A stretch of DNA of 64,000 nt from Phycisphaerales bacterium (GTDB lineage Bacteria; Planctomycetota; Phycisphaerae; Phycisphaerales; UBA1924), in NCBI GenBank assembly GCA_040221175.1, contig JAVJVK010000007.1:248001-312000 (forward strand), given 5' to 3'. This document shows positions 1-6,794 of this stretch, in pieces. Under the pieces are notes generated by a model. The model was given only the letters and a program-made list of their open reading frames with translations, was not told the origin of the DNA and ran no database searches. A program made the translations under genes and the position numbers. Positions within the stretch are counted from its first letter, which is position 1. Every line of letters starts with the position of its first letter.

Positions 1-423
1 CCGGCTGCCTTGCTCGACCATCTTGATCGCCGCAGCGGCCATCTCGCCGGGGTCGCTGCCCATGATCTGGCCGACCAGTGGGTGGTCGTCCTCGCCGCCG
101 GGCACGTTGTCGTGCAGCTCGCCCAGGTCTGCCTTGGCAAATCCGCGGCCACCGGCCAGCAGGGTGCGGTCGAGCAGGGCCTCGGTGACGCACAGGGGGC
201 AGCCGTGGCGGCGGGCGATGATCCGCATGGCCGCGTCGGAGTACCCGGCTAGCCCGGCCTGATAGAAGGGGGCATCCATGCCCGGGATGGTCGCGGGCAG
301 GTGGGCGTGGACGCCGTCGATGCCGATCTGGCGGGCGACGGCGCGCGCATCGAGGTGTTCGCCGCCGGGGGCGATGCCTGGCGTGGGCTCGGTGGCGTTG
401 CGGGATGCGGTCTCGCAGGACAT
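1..423 (-). CDS. tRNA-dihydrouridine synthase, N-terminal part (runs off left edge)
   Basis: The first 141 codons of a gene that continues beyond the left edge. Dus enzymes use FMN and NADPH to reduce uridine to dihydrouridine in tRNA. Residues 53-67 (FYQAGLAGYSDAAMR) fit the conserved start of the barrel (APMAGxTDxxFR in most members), residue 80 onward reads TEAL where the family has a conserved TE, and residues 115-125 (PLVGQIMGSDP) fit the vQlxGsdP strand. The catalytic cysteine and the C-terminal helical domain are outside the window. About 50 residues precede the core, which is slightly long. ATG 423 is preferred because a TACCCT box lies six bases upstream; there is no Shine-Dalgarno sequence. 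It diverges from the lipoprotein gene at 471. Confidence 0.85.
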   Translation of the reverse strand, partial: MSCETASRNATEPTPGIAPGGEHLDARAVARQIGIDGVHAHLPATIPGMDAPFYQAGLAGYSDAAMRIIARRHGCPLCVTEALLDRTLLAGGRGFAKADLGELHDNVPGGEDDHPLVGQIMGSDPGEMAAAAIKMVEQGSR

Positions 424-429
424 CGGGCA

Positions 430-435
430 AGGGTA
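430..435 (-). promoter_or_regulatory. -10-like box TACCCT, 6 nt before the dus start
   Basis: TACCCT on the minus strand, followed by TGCCCG and the ATG at 423. The spacing places the transcription start at or next to the A of ATG, so a leaderless mRNA is inferred. Confidence 0.5.
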
Positions 436-470
436 GTGGACGCGGGCGGATGGCGGGGGCACCATTGGCG

Positions 471-908
471 ATGCGTCGAGGCGTTGCCATCGTGTTTTCG
501 GGCGTGGGATTCGCGGCCATTTTCGCCGGCGGGTGCGCGTCGCGGGGCGAGTTGGACAGCGGCCCGACCTACCCCGAGGCCAGCCGCCGTGTCGAGACGC
601 TGGACATCCACGCCTTCCGCGAGGGCACGAAGCTCCGGCTGACCAATACCACCGGTCGCAGCTTCGGCCCGGGCATGCTCTGGCTCAACGGTCGCTACGG
701 CTACGCCATCGAGGGTCTGGCCATCGGGCAGACCCTGCGCGTGCCGCTGACTCGGTTCGTCGATGAGCAGGGCCGGCGCTTCGGCGCGGGCGGGTTCTTC
801 GCGGCCGAGCCGCCCGAACTGCTGGCGCTGGTCGAGCTGACGGTGGACCAGGGCGAGTCGGAGCAACCGACCAAGTACGGGCTGATCGCAGTAGGCCAGC
901 GGCGGTAA
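471..908 (+). CDS. small lipoprotein, unknown function
   Basis: Encodes 145 residues. ATG 471 gives a clean lipoprotein signal: Met-Arg-Arg, a hydrophobic stretch (VAIVFSGVGFAAIFAG) and then GGC, so Cys22 would be the lipidated residue of the mature protein. An ATG at 450 is in frame but would put seven non-hydrophobic residues ahead of the signal. The mature part (residues 23-145) looks like one small globular domain with the stretch TNTTGRSFGPGMLWLNGRY, which could be a beta-sandwich; I do not recognise a family. The stop at 908 is 29 bp before the next gene on the same strand. Envelope attachment is well supported; the biochemical role is unknown. Confidence 0.7.
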   Translation: MRRGVAIVFSGVGFAAIFAGGCASRGELDSGPTYPEASRRVETLDIHAFREGTKLRLTNTTGRSFGPGMLWLNGRYGYAIEGLAIGQTLRVPLTRFVDEQGRRFGAGGFFAAEPPELLALVELTVDQGESEQPTKYGLIAVGQRR

Positions 909-925
909 CTGCGAAGGCCGGGCCG

Positions 926-931
926 TATCCT
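926..931 (+). promoter_or_regulatory. -10-like box TATCCT, 6 nt before the PIG-L gene
   Basis: TATCCT is followed by GCGGGC and the ATG at 938. There is no Shine-Dalgarno sequence, so this fits a leaderless start. Confidence 0.5.
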
Positions 932-937
932 GCGGGC

Positions 938-1675
938 ATGGCCAACATCCTCGTCGTCGGACCGCATCCTGATGATCAAGAGCTCGGCATGGGCGGGGCG
1001 ATCGCCAAGCTGGCCGAGCAGGGGCACGACGTGCTGCTGGTCGACGTGACCAACGGCGAGCCCACGCCGTATGGCGATCCGAAAACGCGGGCCGAAGAGG
1101 CAAAGAATGCAGCGACCATCCTCTCGCCCGACCGGGCGAAGTTCCCCGATGCCAGGCCGGTGAAGCGGGTGCTGCTGGGATTGCCCAACCGGTTCGTCGA
1201 GCACACGATCGAGAATCGTCACAAGATGGCCGGCGTGATCCGCGCGCACCAGGCGAGCATCGTCTTCACGCCGTTCTTCGAGGATGCCCACCCCGACCAC
1301 CGGGCCGTCACGCGGATCGTCGAAGACGCACGGTTCGACGCGAAGCTGACGAAGGTCGACATGCCGGTGCCCGAGGGGATGGCCGCGGGAGAGCCGATCT
1401 ATCCCAAGTGGCTGTTCTACTACTACGCCACGCACCTGCGCTGGGTGGCCAACCCGAGCTTCGTGCTCGATGTCACCGGCTACGTCGAGCGCAAGATCGA
1501 GTCGATCCGCGCGTACCACACGCAGTTCGTGCTGCCCGAGAAGAACCGCAAGGTGGTCGACTGGGTCGAGGCGAGCGCGACGTACCTGGGCAGCCGGATT
1601 GGGGTTGAGGCGGGGGAGGGGTTCTTTACGAAGGAGCCGGTGGGGCTCAGCGGGATCGATGGACTCGTCGGCTAG
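938..1675 (+). CDS. PIG-L (LmbE/BshB-type) family zinc deacetylase
   Basis: Encodes 245 residues, the usual length for the GlcNAc-PI de-N-acetylase/LmbE family, which removes acetyl groups from N-acetylglucosamine conjugates such as bacillithiol and mycothiol precursors. The zinc motif HPDDQELG sits at residues 10-17 and the second histidine motif AHPDHR at 117-122, both in the expected places; the N-terminal NILVVGPHPDD strand is typical. The C-terminal FVLDVTGYVERKIESIRAYHTQF matches BshB1-like members, so a bacillithiol-type substrate is possible but not shown. No bshA or bshC is seen here. The stop codon TAG (1673-1675) overlaps the stop codon of the convergent fmdB-like gene in the tetranucleotide CTAG. 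Confidence 0.88.
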   Translation: MANILVVGPHPDDQELGMGGAIAKLAEQGHDVLLVDVTNGEPTPYGDPKTRAEEAKNAATILSPDRAKFPDARPVKRVLLGLPNRFVEHTIENRHKMAGVIRAHQASIVFTPFFEDAHPDHRAVTRIVEDARFDAKLTKVDMPVPEGMAAGEPIYPKWLFYYYATHLRWVANPSFVLDVTGYVERKIESIRAYHTQFVLPEKNRKVVDWVEASATYLGSRIGVEAGEGFFTKEPVGLSGIDGLVG

Positions 1676-1977
1676 AGGTAATCGTCCGCGTTGATCGTCT
1701 TGGGCCCCTCGCTCCCCGCCGTGCGTTCGTAGTAGCCGTCGCCCTTCTTCTCGAACTTGGTGAAGCCCAGCTCGCCCAGGCGCTTGTTGCTCATCTGGGT
1801 CTTGTTGAGGTCGCTCCACTTGCCGGCGATGGCGGGGGCGCTGATGGCGCGGCGGCAGGGCTGGCCGGTCTCGGGGTGCTTGGTCAGCGGCTCGTCGGCC
1901 ATGCGCTGGACGTACTCGAAGGTCTCGCCGGTAGGCTCGCCCTTCTTGTCCAGGATCTCGTAGTCGTACGTGGGCAT
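1672..1977 (-). CDS. FmdB-like small protein lacking the zinc-ribbon cysteines
   Basis: Encodes 101 residues. The start MPTYDYE, the MADEPLTKHPETG segment and RRAISAPAI reproduce the FmdB family layout (MPxYxYxCxxCG...CPxCG..vrRxISaP), a putative regulatory zinc ribbon. The four ligand positions have changed: YDYEILDKKG replaces YEYRCxxCG, and HPETG replaces CPECG; only one cysteine remains in the protein. The remainder (residues 53-101) is charged and ends GPKTINADDYL. It follows the DAHP synthase gene on the same strand with a start 9 nt from that stop, and it has its own TAAAAT box. Function is unknown; zinc binding in the family manner looks impossible. Confidence 0.75.
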   Translation of the reverse strand: MPTYDYEILDKKGEPTGETFEYVQRMADEPLTKHPETGQPCRRAISAPAIAGKWSDLNKTQMSNKRLGELGFTKFEKKGDGYYERTAGSEGPKTINADDYL

Positions 1978-1982
1978 GGACT

Positions 1983-1988
1983 ATTTTA
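1983..1988 (-). promoter_or_regulatory. -10-like box TAAAAT, 5 nt before the fmdB-like gene
   Basis: TAAAAT then AGTCC and ATG 1977. The first three bases of the box are the TAA stop codon of the upstream DAHP synthase gene, so promoter and stop codon coincide. Confidence 0.5.
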
Positions 1989-3392
1989 CGCCGGAAGGTC
2001 GCCCGCCGTTCGGCTGAGCGCTCCGGAGAGGATGAAGGCCAATTCCAGGGCCTGGGCATAGTTCAGGCGGGGGTCGCACGCGGTGGCGTAATTCTCGGAC
2101 AGTCGCTCCTGCGTCACGCCCGAGGCGCCGCCGATGACCTCGGTGACGTCATGGCCGGTGACCTCCACGTGCACGCCACCGAGCACGGTGCCGGCCTGCT
2201 TGTGGGCGGCCATGGTGCTGCGCAGCTCGGCGACGATGGCATCGAAGTGGCGTGTCTTGCGGCCTTCGTCGGTCACCTGGCCATTGCCATGCATGGGGTC
2301 GCACAGCCAGACGGCGGGCTCGCCCGACTTCTCGACGGCGTGCAAAATGGGCGGCAGCGCGTCGACCCTGGTCGCGCCCATGCGCGAGATGAGCACGATC
2401 TTGCCCGGCTCGCGCTTGGGGTTCAGTGTGCGGAGCAGGGCGACGGACTCGTCGGGGTCGATACTCGGGCCGATCTTGACGCCCACGGGGTTGGCAATGC
2501 CGCGGAAGAACTCGACGTGGGCGCCGTCCAGGGCGCGGGTGCGCTCGCCGATCCAGGGCAGGTGGGTGGTCAGGCAATAGAAGCCGTCTCTTCGAGGCAC
2601 GCGGCGCGTCTGGGCGCTCTCGTACTCGAGGTTCAGCCCTTCGTGGCTGGCGAAGAAGTCCACGCGATTAACTTCCTGCAGCGCGCCCTCGCCGATGAGC
2701 TCGGCAAAGCGAATGGCGCTGCGCACCTCCTGGCTCATGCGCTGGTATCGCTCGCGCAGGTCGCCCGAGAGCTGGGCGTTGGTCAGGAAGCGCAGGTCCC
2801 ACTGCTCGGCGTGGTGCAGGTCAGCAAAGCCGCCCGTCGCCAGCGAGCGGATGAAGTTGAGCGTCATGGCGGCGTGGTGGTAGCCGGCGAGCATGAGGTC
2901 GGGGTCGGGCCGGCGGGCATCGGGGGTGAACTCGGCGTGGTTGACCAGGTCGCCGAAGTAGCTGGGCAGCTCGCAGGCCTGGCCTTCGACCTCGCCGGCT
3001 TCGGTGGGTCTTGAGCGCGGCTTGGCGTACTGGCCCGCCAGACGGCCGATGCGGACGACCGGCTTCTGCGAGCCGTGGATGAGCACCAGGCTCATCTGGA
3101 GGAGGATCTTGAGGGTGGCGGTGATGGTGGCCGGGCTGCACTCGTCGAGGGTCTCGGCGCAGTCGCCGCCGTGGATGACCAGCCGCTTTCCGACCTGGGC
3201 GTCGGCCAGGTTTGCCTTGAGTCGCTCGATCTCCCACGAGGTGACCAGTGGGGGCAGGTTGGCCAGGCGCTCGACGGCTCGCTGGAGGGCGGCGGGGTCT
3301 TCGTAGGCGATGGCCTGGGCGCGAGGACGGGCCTGCCAGCTGGTGGGCGACCAGGGCGAGCGTGCGGGCGTTGCGGCGGTGGAGTTGGGCAC
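1986..3392 (-). CDS. 3-deoxy-7-phosphoheptulonate synthase, class II (plant type)
   Basis: Catalyses the first shikimate-pathway step, condensing phosphoenolpyruvate and erythrose 4-phosphate to DAHP. With the GTG start at 3392 the protein has 468 residues, normal for class II. Key sites are visible: IHGGDCAE around residues 74-80 with the metal-binding Cys78, the KPRS phosphoenolpyruvate motif near residue 125, EFFRGIANPVGVKIGPS, and WLCDPMHGN with its conserved histidine. The open frame continues upstream with low-complexity residues that are not family-like, so the GTG is preferred; an AAGAAAG sequence precedes it. It is divergent from the H1-like gene. No other aro gene is nearby. Confidence 0.9.
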   Translation of the reverse strand: MPNSTAATPARSPWSPTSWQARPRAQAIAYEDPAALQRAVERLANLPPLVTSWEIERLKANLADAQVGKRLVIHGGDCAETLDECSPATITATLKILLQMSLVLIHGSQKPVVRIGRLAGQYAKPRSRPTEAGEVEGQACELPSYFGDLVNHAEFTPDARRPDPDLMLAGYHHAAMTLNFIRSLATGGFADLHHAEQWDLRFLTNAQLSGDLRERYQRMSQEVRSAIRFAELIGEGALQEVNRVDFFASHEGLNLEYESAQTRRVPRRDGFYCLTTHLPWIGERTRALDGAHVEFFRGIANPVGVKIGPSIDPDESVALLRTLNPKREPGKIVLISRMGATRVDALPPILHAVEKSGEPAVWLCDPMHGNGQVTDEGRKTRHFDAIVAELRSTMAAHKQAGTVLGGVHVEVTGHDVTEVIGGASGVTQERLSENYATACDPRLNYAQALELAFILSGALSRTAGDLPA

Positions 3393-3628
3393 GGCGGGCT
3401 TTCTTATGCGCGTGTTTTGCGCGTTTCGGGGTCGTTTTTCTTTTTTTCGTCGGATTCGCTCATGGACATGTGTTGTTGCGTCGATGGACCCTGCGTTCGG
3501 GGTTATCCGCCACTGACGGCGGCCGGACGAACTGGACCAGGCCGCACAAACCATATCGCCCGGCTTCGCAGGACCACTCCGGCCCTCCCGGGAACAACCA
3601 GAACGCGGCCCGTTTGGAGACTCACGCT
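3393..3628. other. intergenic region between divergent genes
   Basis: A 236-bp spacer between the DAHP synthase and the H1-like gene. It contains a run of T/C at 3438-3449 and a 21-codon minus-strand mini-frame (3404-3469) just upstream of the DAHP synthase start. No hairpin or riboswitch was recognised. Confidence 0.4.
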
Positions 3629-4447
3629 ATGAAGAGGACATCTTCGACTCGCCGCCGTGCGACCGCCAAGACCGCAAGCCGCACCCATGCGGCCCGGACG
3701 GCCCCGTCGCGCCGCACCCGCGCTACTGGCAGCAAGACCGCCGCCAAGCGCACCACCGGCCGGACCGGCGCCCGCAAGAGCACCGCCCGGAAGACCACCC
3801 GCACCACGGGCACGACCGCCAAGCGGGCCGCCACGGGCAAGAGCCCGGCCCGCAAGACGGCCAAACCGGCTGCCAAGCGGACCACCGCTCGTAAGACCGG
3901 CACCGCCGCCAAGCGGACCACCGCTCGTAAGACCGGCACCACTGCCAAGCGGACCACCGCTCGTAAGACCGGTACCGCCGCCAAGCGGACCACCGCTCGT
4001 AAGACCGGCACCACTGCCAAGCAGACCACCGCTCGTAAGACCGGTACCGCCGCCAAGCGGACCACCGCTCGTAAGACCGGCACCACTGCCAAGCGGACCA
4101 CCGCTCGTAAGACCGGTACCGCCGCCAAGCGGACCACCGCTCGCAAGACCGGTACCACCGCCAAGCGGACCACCGCTCGCAAGACGGGCAGCACTGCGAA
4201 GCGCCGCCCGGCTCGCAAGAGCACGGCTCGCACGACGGCCAAGCGCACGACCAAGGCTCGCACCAGCAAGCCCGCCGCCAAGCGCTCGACCGCCAAGCGG
4301 AGCACGACCAAGGCCCGGACCGCAGGTCGCACGACCACGGCCCGCAAGCCCAGTGCCCGCAAGAGCCCGGCCCGCCGAGCCACGTCGACGACGCGGAGCC
4401 TGACCCTGGCCTCGCGTCGTTCGACCAGCGGTCGTCGCGCCGCCTGA
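3629..4447 (+). CDS. histone H1-like Lys/Arg/Thr/Ala-rich DNA-binding protein
   Basis: Encodes 272 residues made almost only of Lys, Arg, Thr, Ala, Ser, Gly and Pro. This composition is that of bacterial H1-like or AlgP-like proteins, which bind DNA without sequence preference and compact the nucleoid. There is no folded domain and no hydrophobic core. The centre (about residues 82-189) is nine tandem 12-residue units, AKRTTARKTGT(A/T), with one Gln-for-Arg change. SPARK and KPAAKR motifs flank the repeats. ATG 3629 follows TTGGAG and begins the basic sequence at once; the frame is open upstream but of unrelated composition. A strong terminator follows at 4496, so it is probably a single-gene unit. 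Confidence 0.82.
   Translation: MKRTSSTRRRATAKTASRTHAARTAPSRRTRATGSKTAAKRTTGRTGARKSTARKTTRTTGTTAKRAATGKSPARKTAKPAAKRTTARKTGTAAKRTTARKTGTTAKRTTARKTGTAAKRTTARKTGTTAKQTTARKTGTAAKRTTARKTGTTAKRTTARKTGTAAKRTTARKTGTTAKRTTARKTGSTAKRRPARKSTARTTAKRTTKARTSKPAAKRSTAKRSTTKARTAGRTTTARKPSARKSPARRATSTTRSLTLASRRSTSGRRAA
3872..4195 (+). repeat. nine tandem 36-bp coding repeats
   Basis: Nine head-to-tail 36-bp units inside the H1-like gene. Neighbouring units differ at a few third positions (GGCACC versus GGTACC, GCC versus ACT), so the higher-order period is largely 72 bp. This suggests expansion by unequal exchange or slippage of a two-unit block. Confidence 0.9.
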
Positions 4448-4495
4448 GGCACCTCCTTCACGCCGGACCAAGGACGGTCCGGCCTGCCAGCTACG

Positions 4496-4523
4496 GCCGG
4501 CCCATACGGGGCCGGCTTTTTTT
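4496..4523 (+). terminator. rho-independent terminator after the H1-like gene
   Basis: Stem GCCGGCCC / GGGCCGGC (4496-4503 and 4509-4516) with a five-base loop, followed by seven T. Confidence 0.9.
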
Positions 4524-4627
4524 GGCATGTCACGAAATTCCATGCAGATACATGAATAGAGCCGCAGCCAGCGTGATTCGTCACGGACCAAGAGCATCAT
4601 CCCCACGCAACACAAAGGAGCATCACG

Positions 4628-5176
4628 ATGCCACGCCTGAACACGATCGAGCCCAGCAACGCCACCGGGAAGACCAAGGAGATCTTCGACGGCCCGCTGA
4701 AGGGCAAGCACCTGAACATCTTCAAGGGCATGGCCAATTCGCCCGCCGGCCTGCAGGCCTACCTGGGCATGGCCGGGGCACTGGGCGAGGGCGAGCTGTC
4801 GGCTCAGGAGCGCGAGGTGATCGCGCTTGTGACGGCCCAGCAGAACGACTGCGAGTACTGCCTGGCGGCCCATACCTACATGGGCAAGGGCGCCGGGCTG
4901 ACCGAGGCCCAGACCATCGCCGCCCGTCGCGGCGAGCTGGACGACCCGAAGCTGGGCGCCTTGGCGACCTTCACCAAGAGCCTGCTCGAGAAGAAGGGCT
5001 TCGCCGACGAGGGTGACCTGAAGGCCTTCAAGGATGCCGGCTACGACGACGGGCACGTCGTGGAGACCATCGCCACCGTGGCGTTGAACTTCTACACGAA
5101 CTTCTTCAACCACGTGAACGGGACGGACGTCGACCTGCCGCAGGCGCCGGCCCTGGAGACCGCCGGCGCACGCTGA
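4628..5176 (+). CDS. AhpD-like carboxymuconolactone decarboxylase family protein
   Basis: Encodes 182 residues, the usual size for the peroxidase-related AhpD-like group. The redox motif is EYCLAAH in the context QNDCEYCLAAHT (residues 76-87), so Cys79 and Cys82 form the expected CxxC with the nearby histidine that supports alkylhydroperoxidase activity. The preceding helix LSAQEREVIALVTA and the later VALNFYTNFFNHVNGTDVD also match the family. It is a soluble, all-helical enzyme of peroxide or organic hydroperoxide defence. A strong AAAGGAG lies eight bases before ATG 4628, so unlike many neighbours it has a conventional leader. The partner peroxidase AhpC is not in the window. Confidence 0.87.
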   Translation: MPRLNTIEPSNATGKTKEIFDGPLKGKHLNIFKGMANSPAGLQAYLGMAGALGEGELSAQEREVIALVTAQQNDCEYCLAAHTYMGKGAGLTEAQTIAARRGELDDPKLGALATFTKSLLEKKGFADEGDLKAFKDAGYDDGHVVETIATVALNFYTNFFNHVNGTDVDLPQAPALETAGAR

Positions 5177-5194
5177 GCCCTGATCGGGACTTGA

Positions 5195-5431
5195 TCAAGA
5201 TCGGCTGAGCCTCTGGGCCCGGTGCAGGGCCAGGGCGGCAAGAGCCAGCCCCGGCAGTACGAGGAACGCCAGCCCCGCCCAGACCGCTTCGGGCGTGGGC
5301 TGGCGCGCCACCAGGCCGCCGGCGGCCATCAAGCCCACGGCGGCCACGAAGCACAACCCGCCAAGGCGGACGGTACGGACGGCCGGGCTCGACCAGAGCC
5401 CGGCGGTGGTCTTGCGCGGGTTTCTGGACAC
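5195..5431 (-). CDS. small inner-membrane protein, unknown function
   Basis: Encodes 78 residues from a GTG at 5431 preceded by AGAGAGG. A basic N-terminus (MSRNPRK) is followed by two probable transmembrane helices, about residues 24-43 (GLCFVAAVGLMAAGGLVA) and 50-70 (VWAGLAFLVLPGLALAALAL), and a short basic tail. The topology suggests both ends in the cytoplasm. I recognise no family. It converges with the AhpD-like gene and diverges from the methyltransferase gene. Confidence 0.6.
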   Translation of the reverse strand: MSRNPRKTTAGLWSSPAVRTVRLGGLCFVAAVGLMAAGGLVARQPTPEAVWAGLAFLVLPGLALAALALHRAQRLSRS

Positions 5432-5554
5432 GACGGGAACCTCTCTCTTTCGAAGCGCACTGGCCCGGGCAACATCGGTCGGGCCGGGAAGAAGCTATCG
5501 ACAAACTCGGCCCCAGTCCACCACCTGCGAGTGGCGCTTTGCGCATGAGCGCGG

Positions 5555-5560
5555 TACACT
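5555..5560 (+). promoter_or_regulatory. -10-like box TACACT, 5 nt before the methyltransferase
   Basis: TACACT, then GTTCG and ATG 5566. This box is a reason to prefer ATG 5566 over the in-frame ATG at 5545. Confidence 0.45.
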
Positions 5561-5565
5561 GTTCG

Positions 5566-6531
5566 ATGCCCGCCGCCGCGACCACCACGCGTTCGAAATC
5601 GTCCAAGTTGAAGCTGCCCAAGCCCTTGCGCCCGGGCGGAAAGGACGCGCCCGACTGCCGCGTGTACGTGGGTGATTGCCGAGACCTGTTGCCGAAGATT
5701 CCCGAGTGCGCCAGGGGCCAGGTCGACCTGGTTTTTGCCGACCCACCCTTCAACTGGGCCCGTGGCTACGACAAGTGGGACGACGCGATGCCCGACAAGG
5801 AGTACTGCGACGTGTCGCAGAGCTTCGGACCGATGGGCGAGGTGACGGCCTTTACGCAGCGCTGGATCGACCTGTGCATTCAGGCGCTCAAGCCCAGCGG
5901 GAGCCTTTGGATCAACATTCCCGACGACTGGGCCGCCGAGATCGTGGTGCACCTCAAGCAGCGCGGGCTGCACATGGTCAACTGGTGCGTGTGGCACTAC
6001 CGCTTCGGGCAGAACACGACAAGCCGGTTCATCAACAGCAAGGTGCACGTGCTGTACTTCTGCAAGGACCCCAAGAACCGCACGTGGAACCCAGAAGAAG
6101 TGCTCGAGCCCAGCGACCGGGCGACCACGTACTTCGACCCGCGGACGATGGACAAGAAGGACGGCATGCCCGCCGGCATGCGCCTGCCGATGGATGTCTG
6201 GTACGGGCAGTACTGGGGCCGCATCCAGGGCAACAACGCCGAGCGGCGCGGCAAGCACGACAACCAGCTGCCCGAGCTCTACCTGGCCCGCGTCGTGCGC
6301 GCGACGAGCAACGAGGGCGACCTGGTGCTCGACCCGTTCACGGGCAGCGGCACGACTGCCGTGGCCGCCACGGCTCTGGGCCGGCGCTACGTGGGCTGCG
6401 AATATTCGCCCGACATGGCCAAGAGCGCCATGGAGCGCGTGCGCAAGGGCCCGGTGCGGGATCTGCGGGCGCCGGCACGGGGAACGGCGATCTTCGAGCC
6501 GCGTCGCAGGCGACCGGCTGATGGGGCATGA
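5566..6531 (+). CDS. orphan DNA methyltransferase (N6-adenine/N4-cytosine, beta class)
   Basis: Encodes 321 residues. The catalytic motif IV is DPPF at residues 59-62 (VFADPPFNW) and the S-adenosylmethionine motif I, DPFTGSGTT, comes near residue 256. Catalytic motif before SAM motif is the beta-class order of the PF01555 family, which methylates the exocyclic amino group of adenine or cytosine. Between them lies a long target-recognition region (HDNQLPELYLARVV precedes motif I). The first 25 residues are a basic, low-complexity tail. No restriction endonuclease, specificity subunit or Vsr gene is adjacent, so it appears solitary. Its TGA overlaps the ATG of the next gene (ATGA), implying translational coupling. 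Confidence 0.87.
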   Translation: MPAAATTTRSKSSKLKLPKPLRPGGKDAPDCRVYVGDCRDLLPKIPECARGQVDLVFADPPFNWARGYDKWDDAMPDKEYCDVSQSFGPMGEVTAFTQRWIDLCIQALKPSGSLWINIPDDWAAEIVVHLKQRGLHMVNWCVWHYRFGQNTTSRFINSKVHVLYFCKDPKNRTWNPEEVLEPSDRATTYFDPRTMDKKDGMPAGMRLPMDVWYGQYWGRIQGNNAERRGKHDNQLPELYLARVVRATSNEGDLVLDPFTGSGTTAVAATALGRRYVGCEYSPDMAKSAMERVRKGPVRDLRAPARGTAIFEPRRRRPADGA

Positions 6532-6794
6532 CCGCGACGCTGCGCGTGAAGGTGGTGCCCGGCGCGAAGCGCGACGAGGTCATCGGCCCACTGGGAGACC
6601 GGCTGAAGATTCGCTTAAGCGCACCGCCCGAGGGCGGAAAGGCGAACCAGGCGGTGTGCGAACTCGTGGCGGCGACTCTGGGCGTCGACCCGCGTAGCGT
6701 GCGTGTTGCTCATGGAACAACAAGCCCACTCAAGACGCTGGCCATCGAGGGCTGCGCGCAGGAGCGGGCCGACGTGTTGCTCGAACCATTGTGA
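6528..6794 (+). CDS. DUF167 (YggU) family protein
   Basis: Encodes 88 residues, the usual length. The family pattern is complete: LRVKVVPGAKRDEVIG at the start, then RLKIRLSAPPEGGKANQA, and SVRVAHGTTSPLKTLAIEG at the end. Known structures are a small alpha/beta fold; the role is not established, though a nucleic-acid link has been suggested for relatives. It begins inside the stop codon of the methyltransferase, so the two are co-translated. Its own stop TGA (6792-6794) directly abuts the stop of the convergent dockerin gene, with no spacer, forming TGATCA. Confidence 0.9.
   Translation: MTATLRVKVVPGAKRDEVIGPLGDRLKIRLSAPPEGGKANQAVCELVAATLGVDPRSVRVAHGTTSPLKTLAIEGCAQERADVLLEPL

Noticed and set aside
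3404-3469. A 21-codon minus-strand frame just before the DAHP synthase start, possible attenuator leader peptide
   Set aside because: It contains no Trp, Phe or Tyr codons and no ribosome-binding site, and no pair of competing hairpins follows it, so amino-acid attenuation is unlikely.
3872-4195. Regular 36-bp direct repeats resembling a CRISPR array
   Set aside because: The units are contiguous with no spacers and encode a continuous protein repeat.
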